Below, one piece after another: positions 24,549-33,008 of a DNA stretch of 64,000 nt; the stretch's first letter is position 1; every line of letters starts with the position of its first letter. A program made the position numbers and the translations under genes. This DNA comes from Cryptosporangium aurantiacum (lineage in GTDB: Bacteria; Actinomycetota; Actinomycetes; Mycobacteriales; Cryptosporangiaceae): positions 1-64,000 of the forward strand of contig NZ_FRCS01000007.1 of assembly GCF_900143005.1 (NCBI RefSeq). The letters run 5' to 3'. The notes under the pieces were generated by a model. The model had not been told where the DNA came from and made no database searches. It saw nothing but the letters and a program-made list of their open reading frames with translations.

Positions 24549-25586
24549 ATGCGAATCGCCACCTACCTGCACGACGGCGTCCAGCGTGCCGGTCTCGTCG
24601 CAGACGACCTCGTGCACCCGTTCGCCGACGGCCTGGACGCGCGAGCGGTCGTCGCGCTGGGCCTGGACGCGGCACTCGCACTCGGCGCCGAGACCATCGC
24701 GCGCACGTCCGGCGTGCCGCTGGCGGACGTGCGGCTGCTGGCGCCGCTCGCCCCGGCGAGCGTCCGGGACTTCGTGGCGTTCGAGGAGCACGTCGAGGGC
24801 GTGCGGCGCAGCATCGACGGGACCGGCGGGGTGCCCGAGGCCTGGTACGACGCGCCGACGTTCTACTTCACGAACCCGCACACGATCCTCGGCCCGGGTG
24901 ACGACGTGCCGTTCCCGGCCGACTCCGTCGCCCGGGACTTCGAGCTGGAGGTCGCGGTCGTGGTCGGTGCGGGCGGCCGAAACCTGTCGGTCGACGAGGC
25001 GCGGGACGCCGTTTTCGGTTACACCGTCCTCAACGACTGGTCGGCGCGCGACCTGCAGAGCCGCGAGATGAAGGTCAACCTCGGACCGGCCAAGGGCAAG
25101 GATTTCTCGACCACGCTCGGCCCGTGGATCGTCACCGCCGACGAGCTCGAGCCGTACCGCGACGCCGAGGGCTTCCTCGACCTGGCGTGCACGGCGTCCG
25201 TCAACGGTGAAGTTGTGGGCCGGGACCTGCTGTCGAACATGGGCTGGACGTTCGAGGCGATGATCGCGTACGCGTCCCGCAGCAGCCGGGTGGTCGCCGG
25301 TGACGTGCTGGGCTCTGGCACGGTCGGGAACGGCGGCTGCCTCGCGGAGCTGTGGGGACGCCGCGGACAGCAAGATCCGCCGCCGCTGCGGAACGGCGAC
25401 GAGGTGACGCTGACCGTCGAGGGCATCGGCACGCTGACCAACCGGGTAGCGAGCGCGGAGCCCGCGCCCAGGCTGCCGCCGGTCCGCCGCCGCGACTCGG
25501 CGGCCGCACGCCGGGATGCGGCTGCGCTCCGGGAGGCGGGCGCACGCACGGAGGCGGCCGCACGCCGGGAGGCGGGCGCGCGATGA
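24549..25586 (+). CDS. Fumarylacetoacetate hydrolase-family protein with repeat-expanded tail
   Basis: A 345-residue FAH-fold enzyme that cleaves or decarboxylates 2-oxo or acylpyruvate products of ring fission. FVAFEEHVEGVRR, the metal-binding Glu segment FELEVAVVVG and NDWSARDLQSREM are present, as is FSTTLGPWIVT. The FAH fold ends near residue 300. The last 35 or so residues are an Arg/Ala/Glu string (for example AAARRDAAALREAG) coded by GC-rich direct repeats, which is not part of the family. The stop overlaps the SDR start as ATGA. LysR is probably its regulator. Confidence 0.85.
   Translation: MRIATYLHDGVQRAGLVADDLVHPFADGLDARAVVALGLDAALALGAETIARTSGVPLADVRLLAPLAPASVRDFVAFEEHVEGVRRSIDGTGGVPEAWYDAPTFYFTNPHTILGPGDDVPFPADSVARDFELEVAVVVGAGGRNLSVDEARDAVFGYTVLNDWSARDLQSREMKVNLGPAKGKDFSTTLGPWIVTADELEPYRDAEGFLDLACTASVNGEVVGRDLLSNMGWTFEAMIAYASRSSRVVAGDVLGSGTVGNGGCLAELWGRRGQQDPPPLRNGDEVTLTVEGIGTLTNRVASAEPAPRLPPVRRRDSAAARRDAAALREAGARTEAAARREAGAR
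25501..25582 (+). repeat. GC-rich direct repeats in the FAH 3' end
   Basis: CGGCCGCACGCCGGGA occurs at 25501-25516 and 25555-25570. GGGAGGCGGGCGC occurs at 25531-25543 and 25567-25579. They code for the Ala/Arg-rich tail and run into the start of the SDR gene. Confidence 0.75.
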
Positions 25587-26380
25587 CCGTCGTCGTCACC
25601 GGGGCCGGGTCGGGAATCGGTGCGGCGGTCGCCGCGACGGTCCGTGCGACCGGTGCGTCGGTGATCGGCCTGGACCTCGCGGCGGCCTCCGCCGACGGTG
25701 CGGGCTTGGCCGACGGTGCGGCCTGGGCCGACGGTGCGGCCTCCGTCGGCGCGGTGGCGTCCGACGTTCGGCAGTTCGACGTTCGGCAGTTCGACGTCAC
25801 GGACGAGGCGGCCTGGGGTGCGCTCGCCGCCGAGCTCGGCACCGTGCACGGCCTGGTCAACTGCGCGGGCACCACCTGGCGGGCCCGGCTGGGCGACGTC
25901 ACCCCGGACGCCTTCCGGCGCGTGCAGGACGTCAACGTGCTCGGCCCGCTGCTGGGGATCCAGGCGCTGGCGCCGCTGATGCCCGCCGGCGCGTCGATCG
26001 TCAACGTCGGGTCGCTCGCCGCCGTGCAGGGGCACTACCCGGTCGCGTACACGGCGAGCAAGTGGTCGCTGCGCGGCCTCACCCACGCCGCGTGCCTGGA
26101 GCTCGGCCCGCGCGGAATCCGGGTCAACATCGTCCACCCCGGTTTTGTCGAGACGCCGATGACCGCGTCGGCCGCGCCGGCGTTCCGGGACAGTGCCGTC
26201 GCCGAGACCCCGCTCGGCAGGCCCGGCCGCCCGGAGGAGGTGGCGGCCGTGGTGGCGTTCCTGCTCAGCGATGCCGCCTCGTTCGTCACCGGCGCGGAGA
26301 TCCCGGTGGACGGTGGTGCGGGTTCGCACGGTGGCGCCAAGTCGGTCTCGGACGCCCTGCGCCCCTCCTACCGACCCTGA
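25583..26380 (+). CDS. SDR-family oxidoreductase
   Basis: A 265-residue classical SDR. TGAGSGIG is at residues 6-13, NCAGT follows, then a catalytic Ser in VNVGSLAAV, and Y-x3-K in YTASKWSL. The C-terminus VTGAEIPVDGGAGSHGG is typical. Between beta-2 and beta-3 there is an insert made of coding repeats: three six-residue units starting ADGA (18-bp period) and a doubled VRQFD. Translation is coupled to the FAH gene by ATGA, so the two enzymes probably act in one pathway, oxidising a hydroxy acid or sugar acid before or after FAH. Confidence 0.85.
   Translation: MTVVVTGAGSGIGAAVAATVRATGASVIGLDLAAASADGAGLADGAAWADGAASVGAVASDVRQFDVRQFDVTDEAAWGALAAELGTVHGLVNCAGTTWRARLGDVTPDAFRRVQDVNVLGPLLGIQALAPLMPAGASIVNVGSLAAVQGHYPVAYTASKWSLRGLTHAACLELGPRGIRVNIVHPGFVETPMTASAAPAFRDSAVAETPLGRPGRPEEVAAVVAFLLSDAASFVTGAEIPVDGGAGSHGGAKSVSDALRPSYRP
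25691..25791 (+). repeat. Coding tandem repeats in the SDR gene
   Basis: GCCGACGGTGCGG occurs three times with 18-bp period (25691, 25709, 25727). CGACGTTCGGCAGTT is then directly duplicated (25762-25776, 25777-25791). All copies keep the frame. Confidence 0.85.
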
Positions 26381-26432
26381 GAAGCTCGCTGTTCGAGCAC
26401 TCGGTCTGACCGCCGCGAGTACCGTCCGCGGC

Positions 26433-26888
26433 ATGCGGCTGGAGCGGGTCACTCCGGAGAACGTCGAGGCGGCGCTCGCGCTGAGCGTCCGCGCCGACCA
26501 GGAGGACCTGGTCGCGCCGGTGGCGGTGTCGCTCGCCGAGGCGTACGCCCACGGCGAGAACGCGTGGCCGCGGCTCGTCTACGACGGTGACCGGCTGGTC
26601 GGGTTCGTGATGGCGTTCCTCGACCTGCCGTGGGATCCCGCGGACGACCCCGACGACCGGCGTTCCGGGCTCTGGCGGTTGAACATCGCCGCGGACGCGC
26701 AGGGCAGGGGCTACGGCCGGTTCGCCGTCGGCGCGGTGTGCGACGAGATCCGCGCCCGCGGCGGCACGCAGGTCTACGTCAGCTGGACGCCACGACCGGG
26801 CGGCCCCGAGCCGTTCTATCGCAAACTCGGGTTCCGCCCGACCGGCGAGGTGAGCGACGGCGAGACCGTCGCGGTCCTCGACCTCTGA
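26433..26888 (+). CDS. GNAT-family N-acetyltransferase
   Basis: A 151-residue acetyl-CoA-dependent transferase. The acetyl-CoA loop is IAADAQGRGYGRFAVGAV. The C-terminal part has VSWTPRPGGPEPFYRKLGFRPTGE, shared with actinobacterial GNATs often called spermidine acetyltransferase-like. The frame is open to 26193 upstream, overlapping the SDR gene, but ATG 26433 gives the family N-terminus (MRLERVTPENVEAALAL). TACCGT lies 7 nt before it, so it may be leaderless. The substrate is unknown. Confidence 0.82.
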   Translation: MRLERVTPENVEAALALSVRADQEDLVAPVAVSLAEAYAHGENAWPRLVYDGDRLVGFVMAFLDLPWDPADDPDDRRSGLWRLNIAADAQGRGYGRFAVGAVCDEIRARGGTQVYVSWTPRPGGPEPFYRKLGFRPTGEVSDGETVAVLDL

Positions 26889-26890
26889 GG

Positions 26891-27760
26891 TCAGTCCTTC
26901 TCCGGGAAGACGCGCGGGACGTCACCGCCCGTGAATCGGGGCGGGCGCTTCTCCAGGAAGGCCCGCACGCCCTCCTTACCGTCGCCGATGCTCGTGTAGA
27001 ACATCGCCAGCGAGTCGCTGAGATGGGCCTCCAGCGGGTGCGGCTGGGCGCTGTTGCGGTACATCAGCTGCCTGGTCAGCGCGGTCGCGACGGGTGAGCG
27101 GTCGGTGGTGAACTTCGCCGCGAGCGCGTAGGCGGTCGGCAGCAGGTCGTCGGCCGGGACGACCTGCCGCACCAGACCGCCCTCGTGCGCCTCCGCCGCG
27201 GACAGGATGTCGGCCGAGTACGTCCACTCCAGCGCCCGGCTGATACCCACGATCCGCGGTAGGAACCACGAACTGCAGGCCTCCGGCACGACGCCGAGCT
27301 TGCCGAAGACGAACCCGATCCGGGCCTTGTCGGACGCGAGCCGGATGTCCATCGGGAGCGTCATCGTCGCGCCGATCCCGACCGCGGGGCCGTTGATCGC
27401 GGCGATGACCGGCTTCGGGCAGTCGTAGATCGCCAGCGTCACCCGGCCACCGGTGTCCCGGACGCCGTGCACGATCTCCGGGTCGTCCAGCCGGTCCCGG
27501 ATCTCCGACGGCGTCGGGCGGAGCGTCTCGTCCAGGCCGAAGACGTTGCCGGAGGCCGACAGATCCATACCGGCGCAGAACGCGCGGCCGCTGCCGGTCA
27601 CGACGATCGCGGCGACGTCGTCGTCCGTGCTCGCGCGCCCGAACGCGTCGACGAGCTCCTCGGCCATGCGCACCGTGAACGCGTTGAGCTGCTCCGGCCG
27701 GTCCAGCGTCAGCGTGAGGATGCGGTCGCTGACCTGGTAGCGGATCGTGTCGTAGTCCAT
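26891..27760 (-). CDS. Enoyl-CoA hydratase/isomerase-family protein
   Basis: A 289-residue crotonase-fold enzyme. The two oxyanion-hole segments are VTGSGRAFCAGMDLSASG and AAINGPAVGIGATMTLPMDI. The following FGKLGVVPEACSSWFLPRIV has a Glu at the place of a catalytic acid. Its role is hydration or isomerisation of an enoyl-CoA in fatty-acid or side-chain beta-oxidation. A GTG at 27763 is the next codon upstream; I chose the ATG. It follows the atpE-like gene on the same strand after a terminator, so it is likely transcribed alone. Confidence 0.87.
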   Translation of the reverse strand: MDYDTIRYQVSDRILTLTLDRPEQLNAFTVRMAEELVDAFGRASTDDDVAAIVVTGSGRAFCAGMDLSASGNVFGLDETLRPTPSEIRDRLDDPEIVHGVRDTGGRVTLAIYDCPKPVIAAINGPAVGIGATMTLPMDIRLASDKARIGFVFGKLGVVPEACSSWFLPRIVGISRALEWTYSADILSAAEAHEGGLVRQVVPADDLLPTAYALAAKFTTDRSPVATALTRQLMYRNSAQPHPLEAHLSDSLAMFYTSIGDGKEGVRAFLEKRPPRFTGGDVPRVFPEKD

Positions 27761-27826
27761 CACCCCACGATCTCAGGAGCCCCGCGGACGCCCGCGAGGA
27801 GCCCCGCCGCTCGCCGGAGTGGTTCA

Positions 27827-27866
27827 GCGTGGCGTAACTGTCGCCCCAGCGACGGCTACGCCACGC
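27827..27866 (-). terminator. Hairpin terminator after the atpE-like gene
   Basis: Outer arms GCGTGGCGTA and TACGCCACGC with an inner GTCGC/GCGAC stem around a CCCA loop (two 3-nt bulges). It lies 21 bp past the atpE-like stop in the direction of leftward transcription. No T-run. Confidence 0.65.
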
Positions 27867-27886
27867 CGATCCAGAGTGGACGAACA

Positions 27887-28114
27887 TCAGGGGATGGCGA
27901 AGGCCAGTCCGATGCCGATGATCGCCAGCGCTTCGGCCAGCGCGAAGCCGAGGATCGCGATGCCCTGCAGCGTGCCGCGCGCCTGCGGCTGCCGGGCGAC
28001 GCCGTTGATGTACGCGGCGAAGATGAGGCCGATTCCTATTCCTGGGCCGATGGCGGAGAGGCCGTACCCGACCATGTTGAGGCTGCCTTTGATGGCTAAG
28101 TCCACGGTCCACAC
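27887..28114 (-). CDS. atpE: Orphan F1Fo ATP synthase subunit c
   Basis: A 75-residue two-helix proteolipid. Helix 1 has [20 protein letters not shown], the loop has the conserved ARQPQAR, and helix 2 has [19 protein letters not shown] with the proton-binding Glu. Length and both motifs are those of a functional subunit c. No other atp gene is nearby; the usual neighbours are an enoyl-CoA hydratase and an MBL hydrolase. The GTG at 28114 is close behind AAGGAG; a second in-frame GTG at 28105 has a 10-nt spacing and may be the true start. The c-subunit ring uses many copies, so a lone gene could supplement or replace the operon copy. Confidence 0.85.
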   Translation of the reverse strand: MWTVDLAIKGSLNMVGYGLSAIGPGIGIGLIFAAYINGVARQPQARGTLQGIAILGFALAEALAIIGIGLAFAIP

Positions 28115-28135
28115 GCTCCTTCGAGCAGATAACTG

Positions 28136-28166
28136 GGCCAGCTATTCACTGAGTGAATAGCTGGCC
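28136..28166. repeat. 31-bp near-perfect palindrome upstream of the atpE-like gene
   Basis: GGCCAGCTATTCACT, a single G, then the exact reverse complement. It lies 22 bp upstream of the atpE-like GTG and 54 bp after the MBL gene stop, both leftward. It could terminate the MBL transcript or act as an operator for atpE. There is no T-run. Confidence 0.8.
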
Positions 28167-28220
28167 ACATGCTAACCGATCGATGGTCGGATCAGGACGG
28201 ATTTATCCGCTCGGGGCGCG

Positions 28221-29141
28221 CTACGCCCAGGCGTCCTCGGGGACGCGGACCGTCGGGAACCACAGCCGGACGCCGTCGGCGTCGGCGAGCTCGCCCAGGA
28301 CCCGCATCGTGACGTCGAGGTCGTCACCGGCGTACGGCAGCGCCCGGAGCGGCCGGTCCAGCGGGCGGAAGAAGTCGTCCCAGTGGATCAGCACGACACG
28401 CTGTGCGCCGACCTGCCGGACCGTCTCGTCCCAGTACTGCCGGATCTCCGTCTCCGGGCGCAGCCCCAGCTGGCCCACGCCCAGGTAGACGACGTCGGCC
28501 CGGTAACCGCGCAGCGCGCCGGGCACGAAACCCGCGCTGCCCTGGACCAGCAGCCGCCGCCCGGACGGCCCGTGCGTGAGAAACGTCGACCACGCCTCGC
28601 CGCAGCGGTACGCCGCTGCCGGGGCAGGTGGCCGCAGCGGAGCGTCGATCTCACCCGGGTAGCGGTCGGGCGGGCAGTGGTGCGACTCGACCAGCGTGAT
28701 CGTGTACGGGCCGAACTCGAGCGGTTCGCCGGGGGTGACCACGCGGACGGCGTCCTCGGGAAGGCCGGCACCCCGGCCGACGTTCGCGGCCGACCGGCCG
28801 CCGACCAGCACGGCGCCGGTGCGCTCGGCGACCACCGCGGAGTCCAGCACGTGGTCGAAGTGGGTGTGCACCGGCGCGACCGCGGCCAGCCGGGACACCC
28901 CGGCGGCGGTCAGCTCGCGGGTGATCCGGTCGACGTCCGGCGCGATCCGGCCGAGCGCGACCCTCAGCAGCCCCGGGCGGCTGAAGTACCCGTCGGTCAG
29001 CACCGCGTCCTGGCCGTCGTCCACCAGCAGCGTCGCCACACCGAGGAACGTCACGCTCAGCGGGCTGGCAGCGGTGGCCGGTGGCACCGCGAACCGAGCG
29101 GCGTAGGCCGACAGGTCCGGACGCCCCAGCTTGAGTCGCAC
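28221..29141 (-). CDS. MBL-fold metallo-hydrolase
   Basis: A 306-residue metallo-beta-lactamase-fold protein, related to UlaG/YtnP-type lactonase-phosphodiesterases. The metal motif is VHTHFDHVLDSAVV. Further ligands lie in VESHHCPPDRYPG and VLIHWDDFFRPL. It probably binds two metal ions and hydrolyses a phosphodiester, lactone or ester. It is the downstream partner of the winged-helix gene (18-bp gap). Confidence 0.8.
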   Translation of the reverse strand: MRLKLGRPDLSAYAARFAVPPATAASPLSVTFLGVATLLVDDGQDAVLTDGYFSRPGLLRVALGRIAPDVDRITRELTAAGVSRLAAVAPVHTHFDHVLDSAVVAERTGAVLVGGRSAANVGRGAGLPEDAVRVVTPGEPLEFGPYTITLVESHHCPPDRYPGEIDAPLRPPAPAAAYRCGEAWSTFLTHGPSGRRLLVQGSAGFVPGALRGYRADVVYLGVGQLGLRPETEIRQYWDETVRQVGAQRVVLIHWDDFFRPLDRPLRALPYAGDDLDVTMRVLGELADADGVRLWFPTVRVPEDAWA

Positions 29142-29159
29142 CGAGCGACTGTAACGGGA

Positions 29160-30314
29160 TCAGGCGTGCGCGCCGACCGTTATCGGCCCGATCGTGAGGG
29201 TCGGTGTTCCCTCGAGAATCACGCCGACCCGCTCGACCTCGACGTCGAGCTCCGCGCGCCGCCGGGCGCTCAGCGGTCGCAGCGGCTCGACCGTGATCGC
29301 GAGCCGCCGCCCCGAGCGCCGCAGGTGCCAGACGCCCGCGACCACGCCGTCGATCAGCAGCACCGGGTAGTTGCCCGCCTGGCTCCCGGCCAGCGCCCGC
29401 TCCCTGGCCGGTCCGGGGAACACGCGGTCCCGCGGATGGCTGCCGACCTGGTACGCGTCGAAGTACGGCAGCAGCCGCAGCCCGCCGGGCGGATCGTCGG
29501 TCGGTGCGGCCTCGCCCGCCACGACCCAGCCGGTGAACCCCTCGACGTCGACCGGCTCCAGCTCGTCGGCGAGCGTGGCGAACAGCGTCGTCGCCCAGCC
29601 GCGTGGCGCGCTGAGCCACTGCGCGAACTGGTGCGGCGTCGCGGGGCCGTAGCTCGTGAGGTACCACCGCACCAGTTGCGCGAGCGCCTCCTCGCTGCCG
29701 GGCCGCTCGGAGGGCAGATACCGGCGCGGGCTCGCGTACGTCACCTTCCGGCCCCGGGTCGGGCCGAAACACAGGACGCCTCGGTGCGCGGCGGCGCTGA
29801 TCGCCTGCCGCCAGCGCGGCCACTTGTCCTGGAACGCCTCCATCGTCCGTTCGCCCGCCCACGGCCCGGTGCGCGCGACCACCTCGTCGCCCAGCTCGTC
29901 GGTGGTCAGCGTGGCGTCGATCAGCGCGTCGTCGATCGCGGCGACCACCGCGTCGACCTCGGCCGCGGTGAACCGGACGCCGTCCGGGAACGGGCTCGCC
30001 GACGAGGGGATCGCGGACAGCGCGGCGGTCCAGACCGGAAGGTCCGCGGTGGCCAGCAGGTGCACGGTCCCGCGCGGACCGAACGTCTTGACCAGCTCGT
30101 GCCGGTCCCAGAGCGCGGCACGGACGTCGGACCGGGTCGTGTCGGCGACCCGCAGGCCGATCGACAGCTCGGCGGCCGACAGCACCTGCGCGTGCGCGCC
30201 GCAGAGCGCCCGCGCCGCCTCGGCGGCGCGCCCGGCGGGCAGCGGCGCGGTGAGCGCGTGGCGTGCGGTCCGGCGGGCGTGGACGTGGGCCCAGGTCAAC
30301 TCGGAGTGGCTCAT
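29160..30314 (-). CDS. Winged-helix DNA-binding protein (HTH_42/AlkZ-like)
   Basis: A 384-residue protein of the HTH_42 family, which includes the DNA glycosylases AlkZ and YcaQ. Recognisable parts are ALCGAHAQVLSAAELSIGLR, ALWDRHELVKTFGPRGTVHL and LLPYFDAYQVGSHPRD. The C-terminal part holds GSQAGNYPVLLIDGVVAGVW. A QxQ-like catalytic motif of true AlkZ (normally in the first third) appears as AQV, so glycosylase activity is doubtful. Many actinobacterial copies are of unknown function. Transcribed with the MBL gene. Confidence 0.78.
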   Translation of the reverse strand: MSHSELTWAHVHARRTARHALTAPLPAGRAAEAARALCGAHAQVLSAAELSIGLRVADTTRSDVRAALWDRHELVKTFGPRGTVHLLATADLPVWTAALSAIPSSASPFPDGVRFTAAEVDAVVAAIDDALIDATLTTDELGDEVVARTGPWAGERTMEAFQDKWPRWRQAISAAAHRGVLCFGPTRGRKVTYASPRRYLPSERPGSEEALAQLVRWYLTSYGPATPHQFAQWLSAPRGWATTLFATLADELEPVDVEGFTGWVVAGEAAPTDDPPGGLRLLPYFDAYQVGSHPRDRVFPGPARERALAGSQAGNYPVLLIDGVVAGVWHLRRSGRRLAITVEPLRPLSARRRAELDVEVERVGVILEGTPTLTIGPITVGAHA

Positions 30315-30339
30315 GATTCGAGGCTAGGAGCCATAGCGG

Positions 30340-31725
30340 TCACTTTCTGTCCGGAATCCCGCGGAACGGCGAGCGGTATTTCTTTCCGGGGCGCCGGCGG
30401 AACGGTGCCTGAACCACCTCACCGCGGCGGCGCGCGCGTTTGCGTTGTCGCTCCTGCTGACCGAGCGTTCCGGCCAGCGCCAGGAAGATGACGAGGGCGG
30501 GCAGAGCCGCGATGCGCAGCGAACCGGGCAGGTAGCGGCCCAGCACCACCTCGCCGGAGATCCGGCTTCCCACCGCCGCCTCGGTCACCAGGCGGTCGTC
30601 CAGGACGTACGCGTCCACGCCCCCGCGCACGAAGGGATCGTCGCCCGCGCCGACGGTGAGGTCACCGACCTCGGTCTCGCCGTTCCGTTCGTAGAGGACC
30701 AGGCAAGTCTCCGAGGTTCTGGCGGGCGAGCCGTTCCGGAATCGCGACGTGACGACGCAGTGCGACGGGTTGCGCGCTTGGACGGGCTCTCCGTACCGGG
30801 CGTAGTAGTCGGGGTGGGAGCTGTACACGACACCCACCACGCCGAGGACGGCGATCGGCACCAGCGCGATCACGGTCAGCCAGAGGCGTCCGCGCAGGGA
30901 GGCCCACGGGTTGTTGCCGTGCAGGATCCCCGCGGCGGTGAGGTTTGCGCCGACGGCGAGCGCGGGGGCTCCGCACAGGATCGGTATCGCCACCACCCGG
31001 GCGTCGGGCACCAGGACGAGCACGAGTCCGAGCGCCAGACCCGCGTAGCCGGCGATCCCGGCGACGACGCTCCCGCGCCCCGACCGGTCCGCCGCCCGGA
31101 GCGCCCTCCCCAGCAGCACCATCCCGGCGCTGCCCACCCCGGCGACGAACGCCGCGACGCCGAGGACGACTAACCGGACCCCGGCGGCGCCGTCGTCCGT
31201 GATCCGCCAGGTGAAGACCGCCGCGGCCACCAGGACGGCGAATACGGCCACCCCGAGCCCGGCCACCCCGAGTTCCGTGGTCGGCGTCAGCGCGTTCCGG
31301 CGCCGGGACACCAGGTACGGCGTCGCGACGTCGGGGAGCGGACGGTACGCCTTCTCGTACCAGGCCCACGCCAGGAAGAACCAGGCGATGACGACGACCA
31401 CGCCCGCGGTGAGCAGCGGGACCCCGACGGGTCGAGACCGCGGATCGACCAGCGCGAGCACACCGGTCACGCACAGCCAGAACCCGACCGTCCCGCTCAC
31501 CACGCGGAGCGCGGCGAGCCAGGTCCGCTCTTCCTCGAACGCGACCCGCCACCGCTCCACCGACAGCAGCGGGGGCATCGCGGTGAGCCCGGCGCCGACC
31601 GCGATCAGCCCGTACGTCCGGGTCGAGTCGAACCAGACAGCGACCAGGCCACCCAGTCCGACCAGGGCCGCAACCAGGAAGATGCCCACCCCGACCGGGC
31701 TCATCAGCGGCTGTTCGGCGTCCAT
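30340..31725 (-). CDS. Polytopic membrane protein, unknown function
   Basis: A 461-residue protein with about ten hydrophobic segments, the first at residues 11-30 (VGIFLVAALVGLGGLVAVWF). Between the eighth and last membrane segments is a soluble loop of about 90 residues with a Cys pair (HCVVTSRF and ETCLVLYERNG), then a C-terminal basic tail (RRPGKKYRSPFRG). It resembles the DUF3592-type arrangement but I cannot assign it. Separate from neighbours by 25 and 53 bp. Confidence 0.7.
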   Translation of the reverse strand: MDAEQPLMSPVGVGIFLVAALVGLGGLVAVWFDSTRTYGLIAVGAGLTAMPPLLSVERWRVAFEEERTWLAALRVVSGTVGFWLCVTGVLALVDPRSRPVGVPLLTAGVVVVIAWFFLAWAWYEKAYRPLPDVATPYLVSRRRNALTPTTELGVAGLGVAVFAVLVAAAVFTWRITDDGAAGVRLVVLGVAAFVAGVGSAGMVLLGRALRAADRSGRGSVVAGIAGYAGLALGLVLVLVPDARVVAIPILCGAPALAVGANLTAAGILHGNNPWASLRGRLWLTVIALVPIAVLGVVGVVYSSHPDYYARYGEPVQARNPSHCVVTSRFRNGSPARTSETCLVLYERNGETEVGDLTVGAGDDPFVRGGVDAYVLDDRLVTEAAVGSRISGEVVLGRYLPGSLRIAALPALVIFLALAGTLGQQERQRKRARRRGEVVQAPFRRRPGKKYRSPFRGIPDRK

Positions 31726-31778
31726 CGAGCGTCAGGTTATCCAGCCTGGCCAGCCGGTGACCCGGACGGCGGGAACCG

Positions 31779-33008
31779 TCAGCGGCCGGCCAGCTGCTCC
31801 GCCCACTCACCCTCGAACGCGTCCTGCACGACCTTCGCTCCGCCGCGGACATCGGCCGGCCGGAAGATGAAACTCTGCAGGCTCGGCGACCGGTGCAGCG
31901 TGAAGCTGTCGATCGGCACCAGCAGCCCGTTGGTGTCGACCTGCTTCAGTTCGTTGAACGCGTTCAGCACGCCCTGGCGGGTCAGGTCGTCACGCTCGCA
32001 GGCGGCGTCCAGCACCTGGCGCATGATCTCGGCCATGCCGTACCCGAGCACCACACCAGCGCTCGGGTTCCGGGTCTCCGGGTAGGCCTTCGTGTACTCG
32101 TCGTAGAGGGCCGGGTGGCGGTCGAACGTCGACACCGGAGCGGCCACGTGCAGGTAGGACGTCAGCCAACCGGCGGTCGGCCCCTGCAGCAGGCCCGGAG
32201 CGAACACCGGGTTGCTCCCCAGGATCGGCACCCGCATGTTCTGCGCCTGCGCCGCCGCGGCGACCGACGCGGTCTGCGTCGGCGCGACGGTCAGCACGAT
32301 CACGTCGACCCCGCGCGCCTTGAACTGGCTCACCTGGGCGCTCATGTCCTGGTCGGTCGCCTTGATCTGCGCCTCGACGACCGTCAGCTTCTTCTTGCCC
32401 GCGACGAACTTCGTGCCGGCCAGGCCGCTCTCGCCGTACTCACCCTCGAAGTAGATGTGGCCGACCGTGTCGCCCTCTTTGAGGAGACCCTGCTTGAACA
32501 TGTAGTCGTAGCCGTTCGAGAGCTCGACGTCGTACGTCGCGCCGGGCAGGCCGGTGCCGGGGATATCGGTGAGCGTCTCGCCCCACGCCGACGGGAAGTT
32601 CACGATCCGGTCGGCTTCGTAGTCCGCGGCCAGCGCGGCGTTGATCGGCGAGCCGATCGTCTGCTGCATCGCCAGCACGCCGGACTTGATCGAGCTGTAG
32701 AGCTGGACGCCCTGCTGCGGCACGTACCCGGTGTCCTGAACGTCGAGCTTCACCGTGTACCGGTCACAGACCTTGCGGGTCTTCCAGTAGAGCGTGTTCG
32801 CGTTCGTGATGTCCTTGCCCAGCGCGGCGAAGACGCCGGTGAGGTCGGTCAGCACGCCCAGCGTGATCGTGTCGCCGTCCACCCCGACGTCGGTGGCGAC
32901 CGAGCCCGAGCCGTTGTTCCCGTCGTCGGCCTTGTTGCTGCACCCGGCCAGCACGACCGCGAACGCGGTGGCGATGGCGACCAGACGGGTGCGGGCGGCG
33001 ATGCTCAT
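31779..33008 (-). CDS. livK: Branched-chain-type ABC transporter, substrate-binding lipoprotein
   Basis: A 409-residue type-I periplasmic-binding-like protein. The signal peptide ends in a lipobox (VVLAGCSNK, Cys at about residue 22), so it is anchored outside the membrane. VDGDTITLGVLTDLTGVFAALG is the usual opening (quoted in part). Glu/Asp-rich hinge segments and FEGEYGESGLAGTKF follow. It supplies substrate to LivHM. The ligand could be a branched-chain amino acid, a short acid or an amide or urea compound; motifs do not decide. Last gene of the five-gene operon, overlapping livM by 4 bp. Confidence 0.88.
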   Translation of the reverse strand: MSIAARTRLVAIATAFAVVLAGCSNKADDGNNGSGSVATDVGVDGDTITLGVLTDLTGVFAALGKDITNANTLYWKTRKVCDRYTVKLDVQDTGYVPQQGVQLYSSIKSGVLAMQQTIGSPINAALAADYEADRIVNFPSAWGETLTDIPGTGLPGATYDVELSNGYDYMFKQGLLKEGDTVGHIYFEGEYGESGLAGTKFVAGKKKLTVVEAQIKATDQDMSAQVSQFKARGVDVIVLTVAPTQTASVAAAAQAQNMRVPILGSNPVFAPGLLQGPTAGWLTSYLHVAAPVSTFDRHPALYDEYTKAYPETRNPSAGVVLGYGMAEIMRQVLDAACERDDLTRQGVLNAFNELKQVDTNGLLVPIDSFTLHRSPSLQSFIFRPADVRGGAKVVQDAFEGEWAEQLAGR

